Origin: an uncultured Bacteroides sp.
Lineage (GTDB): Bacteria; Bacteroidota; Bacteroidia; Bacteroidales; Bacteroidaceae
DNA length: 64,000 nt
Assembly (NCBI GenBank): GCA_900766005.1
Contig: CAAFTU010000041.1
Location: 1 to 64,000, forward strand
Direction of reading: 5' to 3'
The notes under the pieces are model-generated. The model searched no databases. It worked only from the letters and a program-made list of their open reading frames with translations, and was not told the origin of the DNA. Below are positions 1 through 8,389 of this stretch, one piece after another (the first letter of the stretch is position 1; each line of letters starts with the position of its first letter). Made by a program: the position numbers and the translations under genes.

Positions 1-150
1 GGGGTGGCTGATCTGAAGTTCTTCATGTTCAGACTGGCTAGGCTATACGCTTAAAAGAAAGCTTGCCAACCGGGAAAATCCGCTGACCCCTGCTGAGCTA
101 CCCATTTCGAATTACCGGTGCCGGAGAAATAAAATATCATAGGAAAGAAT
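1..150. other. Unassigned sequence at left edge
   Basis: No open reading frame or family is recognisable. There is a short inverted repeat, CTGAA/TTCAG at 15-34, and a CCGG-rich palindrome at 114-124, so part of an RNA gene or leader cut by the window edge is possible. I could not identify it. Confidence 0.3.
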
Positions 151-339
151 AAAAAAAAGCCGTACCGACGATGTGATGAAACTCTGATAGAACAAGATTT
201 GAGCGCTCGCCTTCTTTGTAATCCACCGGCATAAAGCTGTCCCGAAGGATGTGGCCCGCCATTGAAGATCGAAGCTTTCTCGGTGCATCAGAATAATTTG
301 AAGAGTTTCCCGATCAAGTCGATACGGCTAATATTTTTG
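151..339 (-). ncRNA. Bacteroidales-1 / 6S-like RNA
   Basis: A non-coding transcript is predicted from a Bacteroidota-type promoter just upstream to a T-run at 151-158. Its two ends pair: the segment at 319-329 is complementary (one G-U pair) to 158-168, giving a closing stem of 11 bp, as expected of a long rod-like RNA. The location immediately downstream of rplT, the promoter-to-terminator limits and the size of about 185 nt fit the published Bacteroidales-1 motif, which is described as lying next to L20 genes and which I recall being equated with 6S RNA in this order. The family match is by architecture and position, not by a covariance search. Confidence 0.75.
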
Positions 340-344
340 TATGA

Positions 345-376
345 CAAATGTAGTACAAATAGTCGAGACTAACAAG
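345..376 (-). promoter_or_regulatory. Promoter of the 6S-like RNA
   Basis: On the minus strand a -7 element TACATTTG (345-352) matches TAnnTTTG, and CTTG (373-376) sits 20 bp upstream in the -33 position (consensus TTTG). The start of transcription would fall near 338-340, just ahead of the closing stem of the RNA. Confidence 0.6.
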
Positions 377-442
377 AAAAACGCTCGTTTTTTTCCCTTT
401 CCGGCGGTTTTTGGAGGTATCCTGCTGAGAGACAGAACGAAA

Positions 443-477
443 AAAAAGCCAGCCTCTACACGAGAGACTGGCTTTTT
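443..477 (-). terminator. Terminator of the thrS-infC-rpmI-rplT operon
   Basis: An AAAAAGCCAG / CTGGCTTTTT stem with an inner CTCT/AGAG stem and a five-base loop lies 24 bp past the rplT stop and is followed on the minus strand by a T-run. It separates rplT from the downstream structured RNA. Confidence 0.8.
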
Positions 478-500
478 ATAAATAGGAAAACCTAACTTAA

Positions 501-851
501 TCAAGCAGCTTTAGCTTTCGCTACGATAGCTTTGAAAGCTTCAGGGTGATTCATGGCTAAGTCAGCCAAAACCTTACGGTTGATTTCGATACCTGCTTTG
601 TGCAGACCACCCATCAATTTAGAATAAGACATACCTTCCAAACGAGCAGCAGCATTGATACGTTGTATCCAAAGAGCGCGGAAGTTTCTTTTCTTATTTC
701 TACGGTCACGGAACGCATAAGTAAGACCCTTTTCCCAAGTGTTCTTAGCTACGGTCCATACATTTTTTCTTGCACCAAAGTAACCTCTGGTTAATTTCAA
801 AATTTTCTTTCTTCTTGCTTTTGAAGCAACATGATTTACTGATCTTGGCAT
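501..851 (-). CDS. rplT: 50S ribosomal protein L20
   Basis: The 116-residue product is a full-length L20, an early-assembly 23S rRNA-binding protein of the large subunit. It has the very basic N-terminal extension (MPRSVNHVASKARRKKILK) and the conserved core with GYFGARKNVWTVAKN and the C-terminal globular part ending in KAKAA. It is the last protein gene of thrS-infC-rpmI-rplT, an arrangement widespread in bacteria. L20 represses its own operon in E. coli and B. subtilis; no leader structure for that was identified here. A terminator follows directly and a 6S-like RNA gene lies further downstream. Confidence 0.98.
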   Translation of the reverse strand: MPRSVNHVASKARRKKILKLTRGYFGARKNVWTVAKNTWEKGLTYAFRDRRNKKRNFRALWIQRINAAARLEGMSYSKLMGGLHKAGIEINRKVLADLAMNHPEAFKAIVAKAKAA

Positions 852-949
852 AGTTTTACTGTTTTTGAATGTTAGCGCCGCTACTTCTCGCAGCGAACTT
901 AAAGCTAATGCATTCGGTTAATACTTTAATAATACTTTTACGCTTTTGA

Positions 950-1147
950 TTACTTCATAGCTAAGAGTTCCTTAACCTGACCTACGTTAGCACCATTAAC
1001 AGTTGTAGAGTAGCACAGGTTTCTTTTTCTCTTCTTAGACTTCTTAGTCAAAATGTGACTGTGAAAAGCGTGCTTTCTTTTGATTTTACCTGTTCCGGTA
1101 AGGGTAAACCTTTTTTTAGAACCGGAGTTAGTCTTCATCTTTGGCAT
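950..1147 (-). CDS. rpmI: 50S ribosomal protein L35
   Basis: The 65-residue product has the L35 signature MPKMKTNSGSKKRF and the basic KRKHAFHSHILTKKSKKRKRN stretch. It is a small structural protein of the large subunit. It lies between infC and rplT (98 bp before rplT and 69 bp after infC), the standard order for this translation operon. Length and sequence are those of a complete gene. Confidence 0.98.
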   Translation of the reverse strand: MPKMKTNSGSKKRFTLTGTGKIKRKHAFHSHILTKKSKKRKRNLCYSTTVNGANVGQVKELLAMK

Positions 1148-1216
1148 CTTACTTGTATTTAAATTATTAAAAATATAGGATGGTAACGCACTATACCTGC
1201 GCGTTACGCATTTTTC

Positions 1217-1819
1217 TTACTCTTCGTCCTCCGCCTTTGGCTTTTCAGCTTTCGGTGCAGGAGCAGCCTTGGGAGCAGCAGCCTTTTTCGGAGCTTCCTT
1301 CTTCTTCGGAGAAAGCTGGATAGTCATACGCTTACCTTCAAGAATCGGCATCTGATCTACCTTCGCATAATCTTCGAGGTCGTTGGCAAAACGAAGCAGC
1401 AACACTTCACCTTGCTCCTTGAACAGGATAGAGCGACCTTTGAAGAATACATAAGCCTTCACCTTGTCGCCGTCTTCCAGGAAGCCTTTAGCATGCTTCA
1501 GCTTAAAGTTGTAATCGTGATCATCAGTCTGAGGTCCGAAACGGATTTCCTTCACATTGACTTTCACCTGTTTTGCTTTCTGTTCCTTTTGGCGTTTTTT
1601 TAATTGATAAAGAAACTTAGAATAATCAATAATACGACAAACAGGAGGCTGAGCATTCGGTGAAATTTCCACTAAATCCAACTCTTTTTCTTCAGCCATC
1701 TTCAAGGCCTGAGAAATGGGATATACTTTCGGTTCAATATCATCGCCTACAATGCGAACTTCCTTGGCGCGAATCTGTTCGTTGATTCGATGCTGCCCTT
1801 TTAAAGTGTCATTCTTCAT
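1217..1819 (-). CDS. infC: Translation initiation factor IF-3
   Basis: A 200-residue IF-3, which binds the 30S subunit, blocks premature joining of 50S and checks the initiator tRNA. The N-terminal domain (about 12-85, RINEQIRAKEVRIVGDDIEP and PPVCRIIDYSKFLY) and C-terminal domain (about 90-175, VNVKEIRFGPQTDDHD) are complete. A tail of about 28 residues rich in Lys, Ala, Pro and Glu follows, an extension seen in many Bacteroidota IF-3 proteins. The start read here is an ATG, in contrast with the rare AUU used for autoregulation in E. coli, so that control is not expected. Confidence 0.97.
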   Translation of the reverse strand: MKNDTLKGQHRINEQIRAKEVRIVGDDIEPKVYPISQALKMAEEKELDLVEISPNAQPPVCRIIDYSKFLYQLKKRQKEQKAKQVKVNVKEIRFGPQTDDHDYNFKLKHAKGFLEDGDKVKAYVFFKGRSILFKEQGEVLLLRFANDLEDYAKVDQMPILEGKRMTIQLSPKKKEAPKKAAAPKAAPAPKAEKPKAEDEE

Positions 1820-1891
1820 TAATAATGTTTACTTCCTAAATTTGTTTTTTTATTGTTACACTAATCTATTTTATCTAAAACGGCTGCAAAG

Positions 1892-3832
1892 TTACCATTT
1901 ATTTATCATATTCTGAACTTCTTCGTTCAAAATTTTAGCAAATTCTTCAAATTTCATGGTTCCTTTGTCTCCTTCACCCTGTTTGCGGACTGCAACTTCA
2001 CCATTTTCGGCTTCTTTTTCACCCACAATCAGCATGTAAGGAATGCGTTTCATCTCGTTGTCACGAATCTTGCGACCGATCTTTTCGTTGCGGTCGTCAA
2101 CGATGGCACGAATATCGTTCATCTTCAAATATTTCTTCACCTCTTCAGCGTAATCGTTGAATTTCTCGCTGATAGGCAGGATGACAACCTGATCGGGAGT
2201 AAGCCACAACGGGAAACGGCCGGCTGTGTGTTCAATGAGCACAGCAACAAAGCGTTCCATAGAACCAAACGGCGCACGGTGGATCATCACCGGACGGTGT
2301 TTCTGGTTGTCAGAACCCATGTATTCGAGGTCGAAGCGTTCGGGCAAGTTATAGTCTACCTGGATAGTACCCAACTGCCAGCGGCGGCCGATAGCATCCT
2401 TCACCATAAAGTCGAGTTTCGGACCATAGAAAGCAGCTTCACCATATTCAATCTTAGCCGGCAAGCCTTTTTCCTGACAAGCTTCGATAATGGCCTGTTC
2501 TGCCTTTTCCCAGTTTTCATCGCTACCGATGTATTTTTCACGGTTCACCTTGTCGCGCAAAGAGATCTGTGCTTCAAAGTTCTGGAAGTCCATCGAACGG
2601 AAAACGATAGAAATGATATCCATCACGCGGAGGAACTCATCTTTCACCTGTTCCGGACGGCAGAAGATATGCGCATCATCCTGAGTAAAGCTACGTACAC
2701 GAGTCAATCCGTGCAACTCACCGCTCTGTTCGTAACGGCACACTGTACCGAACTCAGCCAGACGCAAAGGAAGATCCTTGTACGAACGGGGGAAGTTCTT
2801 ATAAATCTCACAGTGGTGAGGACAGTTCATCGGTTTCAAGAAGTACTCTTCACCCTCTTCCGGAGTGTGGATAGGCTGGAAAGAGTCCTTACCATACTTA
2901 GCATAGTGGCCAGAAGTAATGTAAAGGTTCTTGTTGCCGATAGGCGGAGTGATCACTTCCTGATAGTCATAACGAGCCTGAATACGGCGCAGGAACGACT
3001 GCAGGCGCAGACGCAATGCAGTACCCTTGGGCAACCACATCGGAAGGCCCTTACCTACTGTTTCAGAGAACATGAACAATTGCATTTCCTTACCGATTTT
3101 GCGGTGGTCGCGTTTCTTCGCTTCCTCGAGCAGAGCCAGGTATTCATCCAGCAGTTTCTTTTTCGGGAAAGTGATACCATAAATACGGGTCAGCATCTTT
3201 CTGTCTTCCTGTCCGCGCCAGTAAGCTCCGGCAACCGAAGTCAGTTTCACCGCCTTGATAGGAGCAGTTGTCATCAAGTGAGGACCACGGCAAAGGTCGG
3301 TAAACGCACCCTGTGTATAAGTCGTAATGTGACCGTCTTCCAGTTCAGAAATCAGCTCGCACTTGTAAGTCTCACCGCGGTCGCCAAACATCTTCAAGGC
3401 ATCAGCCTTGGCAATGCTTTCTCTTACCACAGCTTCCTTCTTGGCAGCCAGTTCCTTCATCTTTTCTTCGATAGCCGGCAGATCACTTTCTTTGATGACT
3501 GCTTCACCCGGATCCACATCGTAGTAGAATCCGTTTTCGATAGCAGGACCGATACCGAACTGAATGCCCGGATAGAGTTCCTGCAAAGCTTCGGCCAACA
3601 AGTGGGCACTTGTATGCCAGAAAGCATGTTTACCTTCTTCGTCATCCCATTTATAAAGAACAAATTCGGCATCTTCATTAATAGGGCGACCCAGGTCATA
3701 CGTTTCACCATTCACACCGCAAGCAAGCACATCCTGTGCCAGACGGGAGCTAATGCTTTCTGCAATTTGCAAACCGTTCACTCCTTCGTTATATTCACGA
3801 ACAGAGCCATCGGGAAATGTTATCTTTATCAT
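1892..3832 (-). CDS. thrS: Threonine--tRNA ligase
   Basis: A complete 646-residue class II synthetase that charges tRNA-Thr. It carries an N-terminal TGS domain (about 1-62), the editing domain with the HTSAHLLAEAL motif (about 74) and TDLCRGPH (about 185), and the catalytic core with MNCPHH (zinc ligands), the motif 2 region RYEQSGELHGLTRVRSFTQD and motif 3 near HRAPFGSMERF. The C-terminal anticodon-binding domain follows (about 545-640). It is 72 bp upstream of infC and heads the operon. Threonyl-tRNA synthetase often controls its own mRNA; I see no T-box or operator-like stem in the 90-bp upstream gap. Confidence 0.98.
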   Translation of the reverse strand: MIKITFPDGSVREYNEGVNGLQIAESISSRLAQDVLACGVNGETYDLGRPINEDAEFVLYKWDDEEGKHAFWHTSAHLLAEALQELYPGIQFGIGPAIENGFYYDVDPGEAVIKESDLPAIEEKMKELAAKKEAVVRESIAKADALKMFGDRGETYKCELISELEDGHITTYTQGAFTDLCRGPHLMTTAPIKAVKLTSVAGAYWRGQEDRKMLTRIYGITFPKKKLLDEYLALLEEAKKRDHRKIGKEMQLFMFSETVGKGLPMWLPKGTALRLRLQSFLRRIQARYDYQEVITPPIGNKNLYITSGHYAKYGKDSFQPIHTPEEGEEYFLKPMNCPHHCEIYKNFPRSYKDLPLRLAEFGTVCRYEQSGELHGLTRVRSFTQDDAHIFCRPEQVKDEFLRVMDIISIVFRSMDFQNFEAQISLRDKVNREKYIGSDENWEKAEQAIIEACQEKGLPAKIEYGEAAFYGPKLDFMVKDAIGRRWQLGTIQVDYNLPERFDLEYMGSDNQKHRPVMIHRAPFGSMERFVAVLIEHTAGRFPLWLTPDQVVILPISEKFNDYAEEVKKYLKMNDIRAIVDDRNEKIGRKIRDNEMKRIPYMLIVGEKEAENGEVAVRKQGEGDKGTMKFEEFAKILNEEVQNMINKW

Positions 3833-3865
3833 AATAGATTATGTTATATTTTCAAAATTAGAACA

Positions 3866-3873
3866 CAAAAGTA
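3866..3873 (-). promoter_or_regulatory. Possible thrS operon -7 element
   Basis: TACTTTTG on the minus strand matches TAnnTTTG and lies 34 bp before the thrS ATG. No TTTG is seen at the right upstream spacing, so this is a weak call. Confidence 0.35.
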
Positions 3874-3922
3874 ATTAATTCTTTTGATTTATCCATTTAT
3901 TATCAAAAAAATGTGGTTCCTG

Positions 3923-5926
3923 CTATTCGGTAAAGCGCTTAATGACATTGTAAGCCGAAACAATGCCCAACTCTCCTGCTTTACTCAAATCGGAAATGCC
4001 CAATTTGTTGTTGCCTAAGAAAATGTGTGTCAGCCCTCTATTAAAATAGGCTTCCGCAAAATCGGGATTCAGTTCGATAGCCTTGTCATAATCGGCCAGA
4101 GCCGCCCGGTAATCTTTCAGCATCGCCGAAACATTGGCACGGTTATAATAGGCAAAAACAAAATCCGGAACCAATTGGATCACCTTATCGATGTCTTTGC
4201 GCACAATTTCATAATCCACAGCCGTAATGTCCTTGGTCTTTTCACTCGACTGCTCTTTCTCGGCAGCCTGCTCAGCCTTGCGATATTCCAGTTCCTTGCA
4301 GCGAATCAGCGCCCGCATGAAATAAGCCGGAAAGAAATCGCCGTCGAGCAGAATGGTCTGCGTGAGGTCCTCGAGCGCGCTGGAGAAATCCTGCACCAGG
4401 TAAAAATCAAGCGCACGGGCAAAACGCTTCGAAGCGTCCTGCTCATCCGACACGATAGCAGAGGTATGCGTATCAATCAGCGCAAAGTGGAATTTCACCT
4501 GTTCTTCGGTGAGAGGTGCTTCCATATTGGTGATATGGAGCCGCTTGGACAGCACACCCGAACGGTTCAGTTCCTCGATACCCTTGTGGTAGTTGACCGC
4601 CCGCTTCACATCACTCATCTTTTCATAATACGTCAATGCAAACATCGGTTCGAGCTTAATGTTCACATTCTTATCCTGCACCCGGCCGCGGTAGTCGCTG
4701 GTGTAACGCTGACCCGCATCGGCATCATCGGCAATCACAATCTTGCGGTAATTGTTCATGTTCTTGTCCGACTTCTTGCGTGTCTTTTCCTTATCGTCGG
4801 CATCAGCACGCTGAGCCGTTTGCTGCCGGTTCACCCCGTTCTGCTTATCAAGCTGCGCTTTCATGATGGTAAACTCATCCTTCTCGGCACCCTTGACATC
4901 GCCCATCTTTCTGCGTGCCTCCGCACGGTGGTAATAGCCGGCCATGAAATTAGGATACTGCGCAATCACGGTAGAGTAGTCTTTCACCGCTCCGCGGTAA
5001 TCACCCGTCTGTGCACGCAGCAATCCGCGGTTGAACACCGCCATCATATTGTCCGGTTCCATCGACAGCACAAAGTCGAAATCCTCGATGGCCCGGTTGT
5101 CATCCCCCACCCGGGCACGCAAAAGTCCCCGGTTATAATGACCGATAAAATTGTTGGGGTCAATATCCAGAGCCAAGTCATAATCGCTCATCGCTCCACG
5201 GAGATTGTTCTGATGGAAGCGGGCCAGCGCACGGTTGATGTAATTGCCGGCATTCTTGGCACTGAGACGGACTGCCCGATCCAAATCGGACTCAGCCTCA
5301 GCATAACGGGCCTGCTGCAGACGCACAATGGCACGAGCCGACCACGCGTCCGGGTCATACTTATCCAGTTCGAGCGCCTTGTTGAAGTCAGCCAAAGCCG
5401 CCACCGTATCCTTCTGCTGCAGGAACACCTCCCCTCTCATAAGATAAGCCCTCGTGTAGCGGGGAGACACCCGGAGCAAACTCTGCAAATCTGTTTTTGC
5501 CGACTCATAATCTTTCTTCTGCATATGAGAAAGAGTGAGATTATGCCACAGAATCACATTTTCGGGATCATAATGCAACGCCTTCTGGTAATCTTCGATG
5601 GCTCCGTCGAACTTACTCTGCCGAATACGGGCCAATCCTCTTACCTGATACGCACCTACCACAAAGGGGTTGCGCTGGATAGCTTCATCACAATCCAATT
5701 CAGCCCCTTGAAAATCTTCCAGATTCAGTTTGGCAAGCGCTCTGAAAAAATAAGGTTCATACAGGTAAGGCTTGGCATTAATCACCTGATTGAAGTATTG
5801 TATAGACAATACATAATCCTCAAAATAAAGCGCGTTACGGGCAATAGTCATCACCCGTTCCGTGTTTATCTGAGCATATAATAATGTGGGCAACAGTAAT
5901 AATACTGCAAATAATCTTTTTACCAT
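3923..5926 (-). CDS. Secreted tetratricopeptide-repeat protein
   Basis: A 667-residue protein starting at the ATG that directly precedes a signal peptide (MVKRLFAVLLLLPTLLYAQ); an upstream TTG in frame is ignored. Nearly the whole mature part is TPR units of 34 residues (for example DAWSARAIVRLQQARYAEAE and YYHRAEARRKMGD), about eight in an N-terminal block and three at the C-terminus, with a charged linker (about 375-400, DADDKEKTRKKSDKN) and a less regular middle. TPR arrays bind other proteins. The gene sits between def and thrS on the same strand, with a 90-bp gap before thrS. The partner is unknown; a role in the periplasm or at the inner face of the outer membrane is inference. Confidence 0.85.
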   Translation of the reverse strand: MVKRLFAVLLLLPTLLYAQINTERVMTIARNALYFEDYVLSIQYFNQVINAKPYLYEPYFFRALAKLNLEDFQGAELDCDEAIQRNPFVVGAYQVRGLARIRQSKFDGAIEDYQKALHYDPENVILWHNLTLSHMQKKDYESAKTDLQSLLRVSPRYTRAYLMRGEVFLQQKDTVAALADFNKALELDKYDPDAWSARAIVRLQQARYAEAESDLDRAVRLSAKNAGNYINRALARFHQNNLRGAMSDYDLALDIDPNNFIGHYNRGLLRARVGDDNRAIEDFDFVLSMEPDNMMAVFNRGLLRAQTGDYRGAVKDYSTVIAQYPNFMAGYYHRAEARRKMGDVKGAEKDEFTIMKAQLDKQNGVNRQQTAQRADADDKEKTRKKSDKNMNNYRKIVIADDADAGQRYTSDYRGRVQDKNVNIKLEPMFALTYYEKMSDVKRAVNYHKGIEELNRSGVLSKRLHITNMEAPLTEEQVKFHFALIDTHTSAIVSDEQDASKRFARALDFYLVQDFSSALEDLTQTILLDGDFFPAYFMRALIRCKELEYRKAEQAAEKEQSSEKTKDITAVDYEIVRKDIDKVIQLVPDFVFAYYNRANVSAMLKDYRAALADYDKAIELNPDFAEAYFNRGLTHIFLGNNKLGISDLSKAGELGIVSAYNVIKRFTE

Positions 5927-6003
5927 CGACAAATTCAACTTGTAAACGAAGCAAAAATAATGCTTTTCGTTTACTTCACAGGGATATAAACGTTTTTTTA
6001 TCT

Positions 6004-6558
6004 TTATTTCACCTGTTTCATCTTATACGAACTGCGGGCTTTACCTTTGAGCATCGTATTCAACTTACCTTTAATCATTTGCTTACGGAGCGCTGAAAGG
6101 TGGTCGATAAACATATTGCCTTCCAGGTGGTCAAACTCATGCTGCATCACCCGGGCCAGGTAGCCTTCCACCACCTCATCGTGTTCTACGAAGTTCTCGT
6201 CCATATATTTCACGCGGATTTTGTTGGCTCTTTTCACCGACTCATGGATACCGGGAAGACTCAGACAGCCTTCTTCCATAGCCACTTCCTCATCACCTAC
6301 TTCCAAGATATGAGCATTGATGTACACCTTGTTAAAATCCTTAAATTCAGGAAACTCTTCCGACAGCGGATCGAGCGTCACGGTAACCACACGGATAGGC
6401 AAACCGATCTGAGGAGCAGCCAAGCCCACTCCATCGGCATGATTCATCGTTTCGAACATGTTGTCGATCAGTTCTTTCAAATTCGGATAATCCGGTGTGA
6501 TGTCTTCAGCCACTTTTCTCAGCACGGGCTGTCCATATACGTAAATAGGTAAAATCAT
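6004..6558 (-). CDS. def: Peptide deformylase
   Basis: A 184-residue type 1 deformylase that removes the formyl group from the N-terminal methionine of new proteins. All three motifs are present: GVGLAAPQIG, EEGCLSLPG (metal-binding Cys) and QHEFDHLEG (two metal-binding His and the catalytic Glu). The start is the ATG before ILPIYVYGQP; an in-frame GTG four codons upstream is possible but less likely. It follows ruvX by about 40 bp on the same strand, so the two are probably co-transcribed. Confidence 0.97.
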   Translation of the reverse strand: MILPIYVYGQPVLRKVAEDITPDYPNLKELIDNMFETMNHADGVGLAAPQIGLPIRVVTVTLDPLSEEFPEFKDFNKVYINAHILEVGDEEVAMEEGCLSLPGIHESVKRANKIRVKYMDENFVEHDEVVEGYLARVMQHEFDHLEGNMFIDHLSALRKQMIKGKLNTMLKGKARSSYKMKQVK

Positions 6559-6598
6559 TTTTATATACACTTAAAAATTAATACTCGGTTCATTCATT

Positions 6599-7015
6599 CT
6601 AAAAACGCTTGCTCTCCAGATAACTCTGAAGAATAATCGTGGCACTGATTTCATCCACCAGCGCCTTGTTCTGCCGGTCTTTCTTCTTCAGGCCGGCCTC
6701 CAGCATCGTACGATGGGCCAGCACCGAAGTGAAGCGCTCATCTACATATTCCACCGGAAGTTCGGGAAAACGTTTTTTCAGCGAGCGCACAAACGGCTCG
6801 ATGTTTTTCATGTTTTCCGAATCCTCATTGTTCATCTGTTTCGGCAGTCCGACCAGAATCCGCTCCACCGGCTCCCGAGAAACATAATCCTCGATAAACT
6901 TCAAAAGCTGGTGGGTAGGCACTGTTGTCAGGCCATTGGCAATAAGCTGCATCGGATCACTGACCGCAATCCCCGTGCGCTTTCTTCCGTAATCTATTGC
7001 TACTATTCTACTCAT
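6599..7015 (-). CDS. ruvX: RuvX/YqgF-type Holliday junction resolvase
   Basis: A 138-residue protein of the YqgF family, an RNase H-fold nuclease implicated in 16S rRNA 5'-end maturation and in junction resolution. It begins MSRIVAIDYGRKRTGIAVSDP, the first acidic motif of the fold, followed by ILVGLPKQMN and YVDERFTS, with a final acidic motif in LVDEISATIILQSYL. The ATG ahead of SRIVAIDYG is chosen; an upstream non-ATG extension would overlap the terminator stem. It is followed by def. Confidence 0.93.
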   Translation of the reverse strand: MSRIVAIDYGRKRTGIAVSDPMQLIANGLTTVPTHQLLKFIEDYVSREPVERILVGLPKQMNNEDSENMKNIEPFVRSLKKRFPELPVEYVDERFTSVLAHRTMLEAGLKKKDRQNKALVDEISATIILQSYLESKRF

Positions 7016-7032
7016 AGGGGCACAAAAATACA

Positions 7033-7069
7033 AAAAAAGACGCTTCCCGTAAAAGGAAACGTCTTTTTT
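7033..7069 (-). terminator. Terminator after the OmpA-family gene
   Basis: AAAAAAGACG and TTCC pair with GGAA and CGTCTTTTTT across a seven-base loop. It lies 20 bp past the stop of the minus-strand OmpA gene and just upstream of ruvX. Confidence 0.85.
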
Positions 7070-7089
7070 GTTAGATATTCAGTTGTATA

Positions 7090-8232
7090 TTATTCAACAA
7101 TTGCTACACGGCTCAACTTAGCATCGTCGTAGAACATGTTGTCTACACCACCTTTGTAATCAACCTTCAACTGAGAAGCAGGAACATTGAATTCGTTAAC
7201 CAGCAAGTCACGAACAGCTTCAGCTCTCTTCTTACTCAACTTCATGTTGTATTCAGCAGAACCTGTAGACTTGTCAGCATAACCAGTTACTGTATACACC
7301 TTGTCTGAGTTTTCTTTCATACCCTGAGCCATTGCTTCGATGTTCATGTATTCTCTCTTAGAGATGTTGCTCTTACCGATGTTGAACACAACAACCAAGC
7401 GAGTCATGCCCGGAACCATCTGTTTTTCAACAACCACTTCCGGTTTCTTGTTGCGAGCTTCCACCAAATCACGTTTCAGAGCCTCGTTTTCACCCTGCAA
7501 AGCATTCACTTTGTCTCTCATATCGTTCAACTGGCTTTCCGGAACCATCGGAACAGTAGGAACTGCTTCCCAACCACGGTTCTTGAATTTGTAAGTAACA
7601 CCTACAGTCAGACCGCCCATAGCTTCCTTACCAAAGCCGCCGAATGAGTTTTTCATCAGAACTCCTCTCAATTCTACATTCAAATCCAATGCAGAAGAAA
7701 GACGGAAACGGTTGATCAAACCGGCATTGACACCCAAGTTGTCTTCTTTCGGATCAGTCCAAGAGTGAACCAAACCAGCACCTACATAAGGAATGAATGA
7801 GTAAACACGTTCTTCATTGTAGCCGCAGAACATATTAGAGAGGTTGAACAGCACATCACCGTGGAAATTGGCAATGTTCCATTTTCTCTTGTGGAAACCG
7901 TTTGAGTAAGTATCACCCTTAGCATACGGATCGTTTGCACCGGGAGTAGCTCCCTTAGCTTGCAGACCATTATAAGCCACACGCAAACCGATGCCCGGTG
8001 TGAACCACTTACCTACAGCGATATCCAATGCAGGAGCAAGACGCTTGCCGAAACCGGCTTCGCTGTCATGGTCACCGATGTACATTTGTGCTCCTACACC
8101 CCCACTGATAAACCAGTTAGAACCAAAAAGATTGGTTTCTACACGATAGTTCTTTGCTTTTTTTTCTTTTTCTTGAGCCGGCAAGCACAAAGATACTGCC
8201 GCCAACACAACAAATAATAAGCCCTTTTTCAT
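7090..8232 (-). CDS. OmpA-family outer-membrane protein
   Basis: A 380-residue exported protein: signal peptide (1-19, ending LCLPAQ), an eight-stranded type beta-barrel region (about 28-220, with SNWFISGGVGAQMYIGDHD and VGKWFTPGIGLRVAYNG), a coiled-coil linker (NDMRDKVNALQGENEALKRD) and a C-terminal OmpA peptidoglycan-binding domain (about 270-380; NIGKSNISKREY, VTGYADKSTGSAEYN, LSKKRAEAVRDLL). It anchors the outer membrane to peptidoglycan. It has its own strong promoter and terminator, so it is a single-gene unit. A paralogue sharing DHD, ALDIAVGKWFTPGIGLRV and GYNE motifs is at 51271-52464. Confidence 0.93.
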   Translation of the reverse strand: MKKGLLFVVLAAVSLCLPAQEKEKKAKNYRVETNLFGSNWFISGGVGAQMYIGDHDSEAGFGKRLAPALDIAVGKWFTPGIGLRVAYNGLQAKGATPGANDPYAKGDTYSNGFHKRKWNIANFHGDVLFNLSNMFCGYNEERVYSFIPYVGAGLVHSWTDPKEDNLGVNAGLINRFRLSSALDLNVELRGVLMKNSFGGFGKEAMGGLTVGVTYKFKNRGWEAVPTVPMVPESQLNDMRDKVNALQGENEALKRDLVEARNKKPEVVVEKQMVPGMTRLVVVFNIGKSNISKREYMNIEAMAQGMKENSDKVYTVTGYADKSTGSAEYNMKLSKKRAEAVRDLLVNEFNVPASQLKVDYKGGVDNMFYDDAKLSRVAIVE

Positions 8233-8343
8233 CTCATTTCTATTTTTAAGTACATAATATCCAATTTTTTAGAAAGGAAACTATTGTTTTATAATTCTCA
8301 ACAAAGTGATACGAAACAAGTCATTTCCCTACTAAAAACGCTG

Positions 8344-8375
8344 CAAATATAGACAATTTACCTTAGAGTGACAAA
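8344..8375 (-). promoter_or_regulatory. Promoter of the OmpA-family gene
   Basis: Minus-strand TATATTTG (8344-8351) is a perfect -7 TAnnTTTG element and TTTG (8372-8375) lies exactly 20 bp upstream. Transcription would start near 8340, leaving a leader of about 105 nt. Confidence 0.8.
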
Positions 8376-8389
8376 AATTAATGAATTTT

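Noticed and set aside
92..112. tRNA-like text (complement reads GGGTAGCTCAGCA)
   Set aside because: No matching D-stem, anticodon arm or T-arm with a proper stem could be drawn on either strand.
2228..3874. 548-codon plus-strand reading frame opposite thrS
   Set aside because: It is antisense to a clear thrS gene and shows no protein-like motifs; similar long shadows lie opposite the TPR gene (4025-5881) and the patatin gene (47769-49196).
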